From Pseudacidovorax sp. RU35E (lineage in GTDB: Bacteria > Pseudomonadota > Gammaproteobacteria > Burkholderiales > Burkholderiaceae_C): a stretch of DNA of 64,000 bases. A program made the translations under genes and the position numbers. Shown in pieces: positions 25,981 through 36,645 of this stretch. The notes below the pieces were generated by a model that made no database searches, was not told the DNA's origin, and was given only the letters and a program-made list of their open reading frames with translations. Each line of letters begins with the position of its first letter. Within the stretch, counting starts at the first letter, position 1. The stretch lies in NCBI RefSeq assembly GCF_900156165.1, contig NZ_FTMY01000008.1:186001-250000 (forward strand), read 5' to 3'.

Positions 25981-27468
25981 ATGAGTTCGTCTGCTTCGTT
26001 GTCCGTCCACCCTGTCGACCAGAAACTGCCCAGTGGCAAGCTGGCCGCGCTGGGCCTGCAGCATGTGCTGGTGATGTACGCCGGCGCCGTCGCCGTGCCG
26101 CTGATCGTGGGCCGTGCGCTCAAGCTCAGCCCTCAGGAGGTGGCGCTGCTGATCTCGGCCGACCTGTTCTGCTGCGGCCTGGTCACGCTGATCCAGGCAT
26201 TGGGCGCCACGCAGTGGTTCGGCATCCGCCTGCCGGTGATGATGGGCGTGACCTTCGCCTCGGTGGCGCCGATGGTAGCCATCGCCAACGGCAACCCGGG
26301 CCAGGCCGGGGCGCAGCTGCTCTTCGGCTCGATCATCGGGGCGGGCATCGTCTCGATCCTGATCGCGCCGCTGGTCAGCCGCATGCTGCGCTTCTTTCCG
26401 CCGGTGGTGACCGGCACCATCATCGCGGTCATCGGCATCACGCTGATGCGCGTGGGCATCAACTGGATCTTCGGCAACCCGGTGGGCCCGACGGCCCCGG
26501 CGGTGGTGGACCCGGCCTATGCCAAGTGGCTGGCCGATGTCACGTCGCCCGGCTCCTCGCTGCCACCCGCGCCCAAGGGCATCGCGCTGATGCCCACGGT
26601 GCCCAACCCCAAGTACGCGGACCTGTCCGGCGTGGGCATCTCGGCGCTGGTGCTGGTGTCCATCCTGCTCATCGTGAAGTTCGCCAAGGGCTTCGTGGCC
26701 AACATCTCGGTGCTGCTGGGCATCGTCATCGGTGCCATCGCGGCGGCGGCCATGGGCCTGATGACTTTCGACAAGGTGGCCAAGGCCGCCTGGGTGGACG
26801 TGGTGCTGCCCTTCCACTTCGGCATGCCCATCTTCGACCCGGTGCTGATCTTCACCATGACGCTGGTGATGATCGTGGTGATGATCGAGTCGACCGGTAT
26901 GTTCCTCGCACTGGGCGAGATGACCGACCGCCAGGTGGGCCAGCAGGACCTGGCGCGCGGCCTGCGCACCGACGGCCTGGGCACGCTGATCGGCGGCATC
27001 TTCAACACCTTCCCCTACACCAGCTTCTCGCAGAACGTGGGCCTGGTGGCCGTGACGGGCGTGAAGAGCCGCTTCGTCTGCGTGGCCGGCGGCGTGATCC
27101 TGATCGTGCTGGGCCTGCTGCCCAAGATGGCGGCGCTGGTGGAGTCGCTTCCCACGGTGGTGCTGGGCGGCGCGGGCCTGGTGATGTTCGGCATGGTGCT
27201 GGCCACCGGCATCCGCATCCTGAGCGGCGTGGACTTCAAGACCAACCGCCACAACGCGATGATCGTGGCCGTCTCCATCGGCATCGGCATGATTCCGCTG
27301 CTGGCGCCCAACTTCAAGCAATGGATGCCGCACGGCATCCACCCGCTGATCGAGTCGGGCATCCTGCTGACCTCGATCACGGCGGTGGTGCTGAACCTGT
27401 TCCTGAACGGCGCGCGGCATGACGAAGCGGCGAGCATCGCGGCGGCGCGGCAGGCGGAGGCGCACTGA
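25981..27468 (+). CDS. NCS2 nucleobase:cation symporter (xanthine/urate type)
   Basis: A 495-residue inner-membrane permease with about 12-14 hydrophobic segments. LQHVLVMYAGAVAVPLIVGR in the first helix and FSQNVGLVAVTGVKSR match the NCS2 signatures; the QN-G form of the second is typical of the xanthine/uric acid branch rather than uracil carriers. GAGGAG precedes ATG 25981, so I drop the 19-residue upstream extension. Likely under the divergent LysR gene. A strong terminator follows. Confidence 0.91.
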   Translation: MSSSASLSVHPVDQKLPSGKLAALGLQHVLVMYAGAVAVPLIVGRALKLSPQEVALLISADLFCCGLVTLIQALGATQWFGIRLPVMMGVTFASVAPMVAIANGNPGQAGAQLLFGSIIGAGIVSILIAPLVSRMLRFFPPVVTGTIIAVIGITLMRVGINWIFGNPVGPTAPAVVDPAYAKWLADVTSPGSSLPPAPKGIALMPTVPNPKYADLSGVGISALVLVSILLIVKFAKGFVANISVLLGIVIGAIAAAAMGLMTFDKVAKAAWVDVVLPFHFGMPIFDPVLIFTMTLVMIVVMIESTGMFLALGEMTDRQVGQQDLARGLRTDGLGTLIGGIFNTFPYTSFSQNVGLVAVTGVKSRFVCVAGGVILIVLGLLPKMAALVESLPTVVLGGAGLVMFGMVLATGIRILSGVDFKTNRHNAMIVAVSIGIGMIPLLAPNFKQWMPHGIHPLIESGILLTSITAVVLNLFLNGARHDEAASIAAARQAEAH

Positions 27469-27495
27469 GCGGACGTCCTTCCCTGCGCTCCTGAT

Positions 27496-27535
27496 GAAGA
27501 AAGCCGCCGGGTCGCCCCGGCGGCTTTCTTTTTTT
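27496..27535 (+). terminator. Rho-independent terminator after NCS2 permease
   Basis: AAAGCCGCCGGG and CCCGGCGGCTTT form a 12-bp stem around TCGC, followed by CTTTTTTT. It may also work for the convergent TonB receptor gene, because the left side is A-rich. Confidence 0.92.
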
Positions 27536-27587
27536 GCGGGCAGATCGGCTGCGGCGCTCCTGCCGAAGCGCTGCGTGAACCGCCGCG

Positions 27588-29711
27588 TCAAAAGCTGTAC
27601 GTCCCGCCCATCCCCACCGTCCACGTCCGCCCCGGCGCCGGCTCGAAATAGCGCGCATTGCCCTCGTTGACGATCACCGATCCCGCATAGCGCCGGTCGA
27701 ACAGGTTGTCGATGCGGGCGAAGGCATTCAGGTCCCAGCGACCCAGCTTGAGCACGTAGCCCGCGTGGATGGCCGCCACCGCATAGCCCGGCGCCCGGGC
27801 GGTGTTCAGGTCGTTGGCCCAGACCTTGGCCACCGCGCGCAACTCGGCCCCGGCGCGCCAGCCCTGCGGCGGCATCCAGCCGTAGGCCGCATACAGCGAC
27901 TGGCTGGCCACGCCGGGCAGGCGACGGCCAGCTGGCACGAGGTTGGCGGCGCTGCAGGGAGAGGGCGTGCAGAAGGCGTCCTGGTAGCGCGCGTCGAGCC
28001 AGGTGTAGGCCACCTGCGTGCGCCAGTGGTCCTCGGTCTCGTGCTGCCAGCCGACTTCCACGCCCTTGCGCTCGGTGCGGCCAGCGTTGCGGAAGGTGGA
28101 GCGGCCGCCGACGTTGGTGTCGGTGACGATCTCGTCCTGGGTCCGCGTCTGGAACAGCGCCGCCGTGAGCATGCCACCGGCCAGCCGGGCCTTGGCGCCC
28201 AGCTCGACGTTGTCGCTCACCGACGGACGCAGACCGAAGTTGAGGCCGCCCACCCCATCCGACCGGTACGAGAGCTCATTGAGCGTCGGTGTCTCGAAGC
28301 CGCGGCCAGCGGACACATACAGCGCCAGGTCGCGCATCGGCGTCCAGCGCAGCGAGGCCACGGGCAGCGTGCGGCTGTAGGTGGCAGTGCCGCTGTCGTC
28401 GCCATTGGCCGCCGTGATGTAGCGGTCCTGCGAATCGAAATGCACCCGGCTGCGACGCACGCCGAATTCGGCCGACCAGTCGGGCGCGAAGCGCCAGGTG
28501 GCCTGCGCGTAGGGATCGACGTTGAAGACCTCGTTGCGCTCGTTGCGGCGCAGTCGGCCCTGCACACCCAGCAGGGGCTGCGCGGGGCTGCCCAGGTAGT
28601 TCTCGTAGCCGCGGCGCCATTCGCGCAGGCTGTCGTAGCCCAGGCCGGCGACCAGCTCGAAGGGACGTCCAGCCAGGTCGAACTTGCCGCTCCAGCGCAG
28701 GTCCGCACCGGCGTAGTGGCGGTCCAGGTCGATGACGCCGCCCGCATGGCGCGGGTTCTGCTGCGCCGAGGGCGGGATCGCCTGGTACTGCGTGGTGCCG
28801 CGCTCGCCGCCGTAGAGCATGAACCGCAGCGACTGCTGCGCGCCCAGCGGCTGCTCGAACACGACGCCGGCCTGGCTCTGGGTCACGGTCTTGCGGGTGT
28901 CGTACTGCGTCGCCACGTCGGCGCTGCGCGGCGCGGTGGCGAACTGCTGCGCCGTGAGCCCCAGCGGATCCTGCGCATCGAGCGTGACGCGGTTGAACAC
29001 CAGCGTGAGCTTGCCGCCCTGGTCGAGGTCGATGCCCACGCGGCCGTTGACCAGGTCGCGTTGCGCGGCCGAATGCGCGCGCCAGCCGTCGGTCGAATAG
29101 CGGCTCGCGCTCAGCCGCCAGTCGACGGCGCCCTGCTTGCCGCTGCCGACCAGGCCCGTGCGCCAGGTGCCGTTGCTGCCGCCGGCGACGCTGTACGACA
29201 GGCTGGCCGGCGCCTCACCCGGTGCCGTGAAGGCCTGCACCACGCCGCCGGAGGAATTGCCGTACAGGGCAGAGAAAGGCCCGCGCAGCACGTCGATGCG
29301 CTCCAGCGAGGCAATGTCGATGTTGGAGGTCTGGCCCTGCCCGTCGGGCAGCGTGGCGGGAATGCCGTCCACATACAGCCGCACGCCGCGCACGCCGAAG
29401 GTGGAGCGGGCGCCGAAGCCCCGGATGGACAGTTGCAGATCCTGCGCGAAGTTCTGCCGGTCGCGGATCTGCAGGCCGGGCACGGCGCCCAGGCCTTCGC
29501 TCAATTGCACGCCCAGGCGGTTGTCGCGCAGGGCCGCGCCCTCGACACGATCCACCGATCCCGGCACGGCAAAGACTGGCTGCGGCCCGCCGGGTGTGCT
29601 CACCGTCACCTCGGGCAGCTGTCCGGCCACCGACACCTGGGCGCCGGCCACACCTGTCTGGGCCGTCGCCACCACCATCCCCACCGTCTTCGCCATGCGC
29701 CATGTGTTCAT
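27588..29711 (-). CDS. TonB-dependent outer membrane receptor
   Basis: A 707-residue outer membrane receptor. The plug domain is visible as GLQIRDRQNFAQDLQLSIRG, GVRGVRLYVDGIPATLPDGQ and LERIDVLRGPFSALYGNSSG. The barrel ends in TYSF with a terminal Phe. ATG 29711 (MNTWRMAKTVGMVVATAQTG) gives a signal peptide; 63 upstream codons of open frame do not look like protein. The ligand is unknown; siderophore, heme or metal complexes are typical. I see no Fur box upstream, unlike the receptor at 31344. Confidence 0.9.
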   Translation of the reverse strand: MNTWRMAKTVGMVVATAQTGVAGAQVSVAGQLPEVTVSTPGGPQPVFAVPGSVDRVEGAALRDNRLGVQLSEGLGAVPGLQIRDRQNFAQDLQLSIRGFGARSTFGVRGVRLYVDGIPATLPDGQGQTSNIDIASLERIDVLRGPFSALYGNSSGGVVQAFTAPGEAPASLSYSVAGGSNGTWRTGLVGSGKQGAVDWRLSASRYSTDGWRAHSAAQRDLVNGRVGIDLDQGGKLTLVFNRVTLDAQDPLGLTAQQFATAPRSADVATQYDTRKTVTQSQAGVVFEQPLGAQQSLRFMLYGGERGTTQYQAIPPSAQQNPRHAGGVIDLDRHYAGADLRWSGKFDLAGRPFELVAGLGYDSLREWRRGYENYLGSPAQPLLGVQGRLRRNERNEVFNVDPYAQATWRFAPDWSAEFGVRRSRVHFDSQDRYITAANGDDSGTATYSRTLPVASLRWTPMRDLALYVSAGRGFETPTLNELSYRSDGVGGLNFGLRPSVSDNVELGAKARLAGGMLTAALFQTRTQDEIVTDTNVGGRSTFRNAGRTERKGVEVGWQHETEDHWRTQVAYTWLDARYQDAFCTPSPCSAANLVPAGRRLPGVASQSLYAAYGWMPPQGWRAGAELRAVAKVWANDLNTARAPGYAVAAIHAGYVLKLGRWDLNAFARIDNLFDRRYAGSVIVNEGNARYFEPAPGRTWTVGMGGTYSF

Positions 29712-29853
29712 GGGCGGGCATTCTGCGGGAGGCCGACGCCCGACCGCGTCGGTGCAGGCGCCTATTGCCGTGCCTCGACGACCTCGTGGCGCAATGGCAC
29801 ACACGAGGGTGGCGCGGCCGCAACCACCTCGTGCGCGGGCTGATCGAGACGAC

Positions 29854-30105
29854 TCAGCGCCGCAGCCAGCCCCACCAGAGACAGGCGACCACCGGCGCAC
29901 CCAGGGTCAGCCAGCCCAGCCAGTCGCCGAAGCCGCCATCGCTGAACAGCGAAGAGACCAGGCCGATGGCGGTCGAGATGCCGAAGACGAGCGGCCAGCC
30001 CCACATGCCGCCCCGGGGTCGACGATCGGGGCCGGGATTTATTCGGGCGCCATCAGCGACGCTCGCCCCACGATGCCCCGTGGCATCCGCCGGACGGGCA
30101 CTCAT
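29854..30105 (-). CDS. Small two-helix membrane protein of unknown function
   Basis: An 83-residue protein that I do not recognize. About 33 residues of Arg/Pro/Gly-rich N-terminus are followed by two hydrophobic segments, MWGWPLVFGISTAIGLVSSL and WLGWLTLGAPVVACLWWGWL, separated by a short acidic/glycine turn. The ATG overlaps the stop of the PepSY gene in ATGA, which supports real coding and coupling. Likely an accessory of the PepSY protein. A later start at the Met before WGWP is possible. Confidence 0.65.
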   Translation of the reverse strand: MSARPADATGHRGASVADGARINPGPDRRPRGGMWGWPLVFGISTAIGLVSSLFSDGGFGDWLGWLTLGAPVVACLWWGWLRR

Positions 30106-31319
30106 TGCGATGACTCCAGGCGCGTGCGCGCCTTCACGGGCTGCGGCTGCAGGGGCGCGGGACGCTCAGTCCCGGCCGAGGCGGCGCCCGCCTTGCCTTG
30201 TGGCCGGTGCACATGCGCCGGATCGCCCTTGCGCAGCCACAGGTACAGCCCGCTGCCCAGCACGATGATGGTTGCGATGTCGAGCAGCGCCCACAGGATC
30301 TGCATCGGCATGCCGCCGTAGTCGCCGAAGTGCAGCGGCTGCGACACCAGCAGGGCCGTCACGTACCAGGGTAGCCTGGGCGCGGCCGTCACCTCGGCCG
30401 TGCGTGCATCCACCAGCACCGGCTGCAGCAGTCGCGAGGTGAGCGGTTCCTGCCCGCGCAGGAAGAAGGTGGTGTGGTGCGGGCTGGAGAACGCGGTGCC
30501 CGGAAAGGCGATGAACGACAGGCGCTTGTCCGGCGCCTGGGCCTTGGCGGCCTCCAGCGCCCGCTGCAGCGGCGCGCGCTCGGCCACCGGCACCAGCGGC
30601 TGCCCCTGGTAGGGCGCCAGCAGCGCGCTCAGCTGGTCGTGCTGCCAGTACTTGATCACCAGGTCGGCCCAGGTGTTGATCATGCCGGTGGCGCCCACCA
30701 CGAAGGCCCAGGTGAGCGTGACGATCCCCAGCAGGTTGTGCAGGTCCAGCCATTTGGCGCGCGGCCGTCTGTCGCGCCGCACGGTACCGAATTCGAGCTT
30801 GCGCATGAAGGGCGCGTACAGCACCGTGCCGCTGACCAGCGCGACCAGCAGCAGCAGGCCCATCAGTCCCAGGAAGAGCTTGCCCGCGAGCCCCGCGAAC
30901 AGGTCCACGTGGAGCTTGAACATGATCCACATGAAGCCCTGGTCGAAACGCGGCTGGGCCAGGATCTGGCCGGTGCGCGCATCCACCGCCACGGAACGGA
31001 AGTCGTCGGTGGGTGCGGGCGTGGGCGTGAGGGTGACGAACCAGATGTCCTCGCTCTCCTCGTCGTGCGAGGCGAACTGCACCACCCGGTCCGGATGCTG
31101 GGCGCGGGCCACGTCGAGCGCCCGGTCCAGGCTCACGCGCGGTGTGTCGGCGGGCATCTTGGGCGCCTCCACCTCGGTGCCGAGCAGATGGCCGATCTCG
31201 TGGTGGAAGATCAGCGGCAGACCCGTGAGGCACAGGAGGAGCATGAACGCCGTACAGACGAGGCTGCTCCACTTGTGCACCCAGGCCCAGGTCTTGATGG
31301 TCTTGCTGTCCATGCGCAT
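30102..31319 (-). CDS. PepSY-associated transmembrane protein (siderophore reductase-like)
   Basis: A 405-residue inner-membrane protein of the PepSY_TM family. The N-terminus WAWVHKWSSLVCTAFMLLLC is the typical first helix with its conserved histidine region, then GLPLIFHHEIG. Further helices are LFLGLMGLLLLVALVSGTVL, LLGIVTLTWAFVVGATGMIN and IATIIVLGSGLYLWLRKG. Members next to siderophore receptors, such as FoxB/FhuF-like systems, take part in reductive iron release. It lies 24 bases downstream of the siderophore receptor and overlaps the small membrane protein. Two in-frame ATGs compete (31319 and 31313). Confidence 0.87.
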   Translation of the reverse strand: MRMDSKTIKTWAWVHKWSSLVCTAFMLLLCLTGLPLIFHHEIGHLLGTEVEAPKMPADTPRVSLDRALDVARAQHPDRVVQFASHDEESEDIWFVTLTPTPAPTDDFRSVAVDARTGQILAQPRFDQGFMWIMFKLHVDLFAGLAGKLFLGLMGLLLLVALVSGTVLYAPFMRKLEFGTVRRDRRPRAKWLDLHNLLGIVTLTWAFVVGATGMINTWADLVIKYWQHDQLSALLAPYQGQPLVPVAERAPLQRALEAAKAQAPDKRLSFIAFPGTAFSSPHHTTFFLRGQEPLTSRLLQPVLVDARTAEVTAAPRLPWYVTALLVSQPLHFGDYGGMPMQILWALLDIATIIVLGSGLYLWLRKGDPAHVHRPQGKAGAASAGTERPAPLQPQPVKARTRLESSQ

Positions 31320-31343
31320 GTCGTGCGGTTCCGGTGGGGTCGA

Positions 31344-33494
31344 TCAGAAGCGGTAGGTGGCGCTGGCCACGATGTTGCGGCGGGCACCCCACCAGCAGTC
31401 GCCACGCGCCAGGCAGGTGCTGAAGTACACCTTGTCGGTCGCGTTGTTCACGTTGAGGGCGTAGCGCCACTGGTCGGTCTCGTAGGCGAAGACCAGGTCG
31501 AGCAGTGCCACCGACGGGATCTGCGGCCCGGCGCCTCCGCCGGAGGTGTCGCGGAAGCTGCCCATGTAGCGCACGCCTGCGCCGGCCGAGAAGCCGGGCT
31601 TGCCGGCGATGGCGAAGCGGTACTTGGCCCAGACGCTGGCCTGGTGGCGTGGCAGGCCCTCCAGCTGCGGATCGAGGTCGGTGTAGTTGTAGTGCGCGAC
31701 GACATCCAGGTCGCGCGTCACCGAGCCCTTGGCCTCCAGCTCGACGCCGCGCGTGCGGGTGGCACCCAGCTGGTCGAAGACGCTCGGCAGGGTCTGGACG
31801 ATCTGGTTCTTTTCCTTCAGGTCGTAGACGGCGGCGCTGAAGGCCAGTGCCCGGCCCGGCGGCTCGTAGCGCACACCGGCCTCCCATTGCTCGCCCCGCA
31901 GGGGCCTGAAGGTCTGGCCCAGGCGCGGCGACTGCGGCGTGAAGGATTCGGCATAGCTCAGGTACGGCGCCCAGCCGGAGTCGAAGCCGTAGAGCAGACC
32001 GAAGCGCCGGGTATTGGCCGAGTCGCGCCGTGCCTCGCTGCCGTCGGATTGGCTGCGGGTGCTGTCGTGACGCAGGCCCGCCACGAAGGTCCAGCGGCCG
32101 AGCTTCATCTGGTCCTGCACATAGACGCCGGACTGCCGCTGCTCGGTGCGCGGCAGCGGCGCCCGCAGGGGTGACTGCACATTGCCGTAAACCGGCGCAT
32201 AGGCGTCGATGGTGCTGTAGCTCGTGCCCAGCCACACGCGCTCGTGCTGGCGGGAAAAGTCGGCACCCAGCAGCAGCGTGTGCTGCAGTGCGCCGGTGGA
32301 GAAGCGGCCTTCGACATGGTTGTCGAGGTTGGCGATCTGGTTGCGGGTGAGGCTGCTGTCGGTGTAGCGGCCCAGCCGACGCTGGCCGATCGGGTCCGCG
32401 CCCCAGCCGCCAGTGATGCTGAAGAAGTCGCCGTAGGTGTAGTGCGCGTCGTTCACGTTGCGCGCCACGCGGAAGTTCTGACGAACGGCCCACCGGTCGT
32501 TGAAGCGATGCTCGAACTGCCATCCAAAGGTGCGGCGCGCGCTGTCGTAGCCGTCGCCAGGCTCGCCGATGAAACGGTCGGTGGGCAGGCGGCCGTTGGG
32601 GTTGGGCAGGATCGTGCCCTGCCAAGGGAAGAACTGCGACGAACTGCCGGTCTTGTCCTGCTGCCACAGGCCCTGCAGCGTGAGCGAGGTCATGCCCGTG
32701 GGCCGCCAGGTGAGCGAGGGCGCGAGCAGTTTCCGGTCGTCCGGCACATGGTCGACCTGGGTGTCGGCCTTGCGGGCCACAGCGATCAGGCGGTAGGCCA
32801 GCGTGCCTTCGTCATTCAATGGGCCGGTGAGGTCGGCCTGCAGCTGGCGGCGGTTCCAGCTGCCCAGCTGCACGCCCACCTCGCGCTGTGTTTCGAACAG
32901 CGGCCGCTTGCTGACCATGTTGACCACGCCCGCCGCGGTGCCGGCGCCGAAGAGCATTCCGGAAGGCCCACGCAGCACTTCCAGCCGTTCGAGCGTGTAG
33001 GGATCGGTGCGGGTGGTGCTGGTGTAGTAGCCGTAGGCCTGCTTGAGGCCGTCGAGGTAGACATCCGGGTAGGCACCCCGCACGCGCACGGAATCGGTCC
33101 GCGAATCCAGCCCGTAGGCGTCCGAGCGCACGCCGGCGGCGTAACCCAGCGCGTCCTGCACGCTGGTCGCGCCCTGGTCGACGATCTGGTCACGGGTGAC
33201 GATGGTCACCGACTGGGGCGTCTCGGCCAGCGGCGTATCCGTCTTGGTGGCCGTGGCGGTACGTGTGGCCCGGTAGCCGATCACTGGCGACGTCGCGGTT
33301 TCCGCGACGGGATCGGCACTCACCTGCACGGCGGGCAGCGTGCCACCGGCCGCCGCAGCACCGGCCTTCGCGTCAGCGACCGCCGGCTGTGCGCCAGCGG
33401 GAAGAACGCAGGCGCCCATCAGCAGGCTCAAAGCCAGGGGCAGCGGCAGCGACGTGGCGGAGGGGACGGGCGGTGCGGATGCAGACAACGACAT
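31344..33494 (-). CDS. TonB-dependent siderophore receptor
   Basis: A 716-residue outer membrane receptor of the ferric-siderophore class. It starts MSLSASAPPVPSATSLPLPL with a long Ala/Pro-rich signal region. TPLAETPQSVTIVTRDQIVD, then LERLEVLRGPSGMLFGAGTA, are plug-domain hallmarks of siderophore receptors. The chain ends IVASATYRF. The upstream open frame adds 13 codons; ATG 33494 is preferred. A Fur-box-like site lies 30 bases upstream. It is the first gene of a three-gene unit with the PepSY and small membrane proteins. Confidence 0.92.
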   Translation of the reverse strand: MSLSASAPPVPSATSLPLPLALSLLMGACVLPAGAQPAVADAKAGAAAAGGTLPAVQVSADPVAETATSPVIGYRATRTATATKTDTPLAETPQSVTIVTRDQIVDQGATSVQDALGYAAGVRSDAYGLDSRTDSVRVRGAYPDVYLDGLKQAYGYYTSTTRTDPYTLERLEVLRGPSGMLFGAGTAAGVVNMVSKRPLFETQREVGVQLGSWNRRQLQADLTGPLNDEGTLAYRLIAVARKADTQVDHVPDDRKLLAPSLTWRPTGMTSLTLQGLWQQDKTGSSSQFFPWQGTILPNPNGRLPTDRFIGEPGDGYDSARRTFGWQFEHRFNDRWAVRQNFRVARNVNDAHYTYGDFFSITGGWGADPIGQRRLGRYTDSSLTRNQIANLDNHVEGRFSTGALQHTLLLGADFSRQHERVWLGTSYSTIDAYAPVYGNVQSPLRAPLPRTEQRQSGVYVQDQMKLGRWTFVAGLRHDSTRSQSDGSEARRDSANTRRFGLLYGFDSGWAPYLSYAESFTPQSPRLGQTFRPLRGEQWEAGVRYEPPGRALAFSAAVYDLKEKNQIVQTLPSVFDQLGATRTRGVELEAKGSVTRDLDVVAHYNYTDLDPQLEGLPRHQASVWAKYRFAIAGKPGFSAGAGVRYMGSFRDTSGGGAGPQIPSVALLDLVFAYETDQWRYALNVNNATDKVYFSTCLARGDCWWGARRNIVASATYRF

Positions 33495-33523
33495 GGGCAG
33501 CAAACGTCCAATGAAGAATGAAG

Positions 33524-33542
33524 TTGAGAACAATTCCTATTC
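33524..33542 (-). promoter_or_regulatory. Fur-box-like site
   Basis: On the minus strand GAATAGGAATTGTTCTCAA resembles the 19-base Fur palindrome, keeping the AAT-N-ATT-like center and TCTCA arm. It lies 30-48 bases upstream of the siderophore receptor start, the expected place for iron repression. Confidence 0.6.
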
Positions 33543-33620
33543 TATGTTCATCATTCAGCTTGCAGTCATGTTTTGACACTCTCGTGCTGCCCTGCCTCCT
33601 CCTTCTCCGGCACGTGCCGC

Positions 33621-33645
33621 AAAAAAAAGGCGCCCGCAGGCGCCT
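33621..33645 (-). terminator. Terminator of the small secreted protein gene
   Basis: On the minus strand AGGCGCC and GGCGCCT form a hairpin around a 4-base loop followed by eight Ts (33628-33621). It lies 45 bases after the stop of the gene at 33690. Confidence 0.88.
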
Positions 33646-33689
33646 GTCGTCCGAGCCGGCTCGGTGCCCGGCTTTTCCCTGCGTTTGTC

Positions 33690-34076
33690 TTATTCGGCGC
33701 CCTGGACGCTGCTGTGGCCGATGGCCCAGGTGGTGCCGCCCACGACAGTGCTGGGGGCAATGCCGGCAAAGAAGCGCTGATCGCCGCGCGAGCCGACCTT
33801 CACGTTCTGGTCGGGCGCATGGGCAGCTGCCACGGCTTCCGCCTGCACCGACGCGCGCAGGCGCGGCGAAGTCATCACCGGCGTGGTGTGCGCCAGCGCG
33901 CCTTCGGCGTAAAGATCAGGGCCGTGGGCGGCCGCAACGGCCTGGGCCTGGACTTCAGCGCGGCTGAGCGTCGAGTTGAACTGGAGCACGCCGTCGTATT
34001 CCTCGGCGTGGACGGCGCCCGCCGCGGCGAACAGGGCGAGCGCGGCAGCAGCGAAGGTCTTGGAAGTCTTGGTCAT
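33690..34076 (-). CDS. Small exported protein with duplicated motif (DUF4148-like)
   Basis: A 128-residue protein with a signal peptide (MTKTSKTFAAAALALFAAAG, cleavage near VHAEE). The mature part carries the same motif twice: SRAEVQAQAVAAAHGPDLYA and LRASVQAEAVAAAHAPDQNV. Short exported proteins with an SRAEV-A motif followed by an alanine helix are common in Burkholderiales (DUF4148-type) with no established function. AAAGGA precedes the ATG. It stands alone with its own terminator. An inverted repeat lies about 170 bases upstream. Confidence 0.85.
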   Translation of the reverse strand: MTKTSKTFAAAALALFAAAGAVHAEEYDGVLQFNSTLSRAEVQAQAVAAAHGPDLYAEGALAHTTPVMTSPRLRASVQAEAVAAAHAPDQNVKVGSRGDQRFFAGIAPSTVVGGTTWAIGHSSVQGAE

Positions 34077-34247
34077 GATGGAGTCCTTTTCTTTAGCGAG
34101 GATGGGTCACCCGTGGAGAGCCTGCCGGTGCGACACGTCGTCGCCGGGCGGTGGCGGCGCTGGGGTTCATCGGCGCCGTGAAATGAATGATGCGGCCGGA
34201 AAGCCGCTTCACTGCCTGCATGTCCGCGGCCAAGGCGTTTCCATTTC

Positions 34248-34285
34248 GCAAACAATCAATGAGATTTATGACGGCGATTGTTCGC
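34248..34285. promoter_or_regulatory. Inverted repeat in the 34077-34483 gap
   Basis: GCAAACAATC (34248-34257) and GATTGTTCGC (34276-34285) form an inverted repeat with one mismatch and an 18-base spacer. On the minus strand TTGACA lies just upstream (34298-34293), but no -10 is at a normal distance. It may be an operator for the small exported protein gene. The rest of this 407-base gap holds the groES promoter and CIRCE element. Confidence 0.35.
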
Positions 34286-34347
34286 ACCGACTTGTCAAGC
34301 GCCGCCCTGCCGGCCCTTGTCCTGATGCGCTGTAGTCCCGGACCCAG

Positions 34348-34375
34348 TTGAAACGCCGCCAAAAATCCTTATGAT
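34348..34375 (+). promoter_or_regulatory. groESL promoter
   Basis: TTGAAA (34348-34353), a 16-base spacer and TATGAT (34370-34375) form a good sigma-70 promoter immediately before the CIRCE element, so HrcA binding would cover the start site. Confidence 0.75.
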
Positions 34376-34401
34376 TAGCACTCGCTGGCGGTGAGTGCTA
34401 A
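34375..34401 (+). promoter_or_regulatory. CIRCE operator for HrcA
   Basis: TTAGCACTC (34375-34383), a 9-base spacer and GAGTGCTAA (34393-34401) make a perfect CIRCE element. It is the binding site of the HrcA heat-shock repressor and lies 83 bases upstream of groES. hrcA itself is not in the window. Confidence 0.97.
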
Positions 34402-34483
34402 CAGCACCGGCGTCAAGTGGATGGCGGGGCCTCGTCGCCCTGTCGCACAACCCTCATTCCGTCCCTCTTCCAGGAGATTCCCA

Positions 34484-34774
34484 ATGAAACTTCGTCCTCT
34501 GCACGATCGCGTGATCGTCAAGCGCGTTGAAAGCGAAACCAAGACCGCCTCGGGCATCGTGATCCCCGACAACGCCGCCGAGAAGCCGGACCAGGGTGAA
34601 GTCCTGGCCGTCGGCCCCGGCAAGCGCAACGACAAGGGCGACTTCGTCGTCCTGAACATCAAGGTCGGCGACCGCGTGCTGTTCGGCAAGTACTCCGGCC
34701 AGACCGTCAAGGTCGATGGCGAAGAGCTGCTGGTCATGAAGGAAGATGACCTGTTCGCGGTCGTCGAGAAGTAA
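34484..34774 (+). CDS. groES: Co-chaperonin GroES
   Basis: A 96-residue co-chaperonin that caps the GroEL barrel. [20 protein letters not shown] is the conserved N-terminus, and the mobile loop [17 protein letters not shown] follows. CAGGAG lies 9 bases before the ATG. The open frame upstream through the CIRCE region is not coding. groEL follows after 29 bases in the same transcript. Confidence 0.98.
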   Translation: MKLRPLHDRVIVKRVESETKTASGIVIPDNAAEKPDQGEVLAVGPGKRNDKGDFVVLNIKVGDRVLFGKYSGQTVKVDGEELLVMKEDDLFAVVEK

Positions 34775-34791
34775 TCAATCCCCGGATCTAG

Positions 34792-36444
<1,653 letters not shown>

Positions 36445-36447
36445 TTC

Positions 36448-36525
36448 AAATCGAGCGCGCTGCTGCGCGCTCGATTTGGTTCTGTTCAAGTCAGATCAAA
36501 AAGCCGGGCGAAGCCCGGCTTTTTT
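36448..36525 (+). terminator. groESL 3' hairpin and terminator
   Basis: The first hairpin AAATCGAGCGCGC / GCGCGCTCGATTT (36448-36477) has no T run and may protect the mRNA end. The second, AAAAAGCCGGGC / GCCCGGCTTTTTT (36498-36525), is a full rho-independent terminator and is symmetrical enough to act on both strands. Confidence 0.9.
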
Positions 36526-36528
36526 CAT

Positions 36529-36617
36529 GGGTGCCCCGCCTGCGCGCTGCTTCGGCGGGGCGGGTGCGCGCTTAGCGCGGCACCCTCCGGATTGGCGGGC
36601 GTGCTGCGCCGCCCCGC
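36529..36617. repeat. GC-rich fold-back segment between groEL and icd
   Basis: GGGTGCC (36529-36535) pairs with GGCACCC (36579-36585). Alternatively CCCCGCC (36534-36540) pairs with GGCGGGG (36554-36560), which can also pair with CCCCGCC at 36612-36618. These are mutually exclusive folds. No gene is visible. It does not share the core motif of the elements at 8732 and 9278. Confidence 0.5.
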
Positions 36618-36645
36618 CCTCGGCCTCAGCTTGCGTCCGGGGCCA

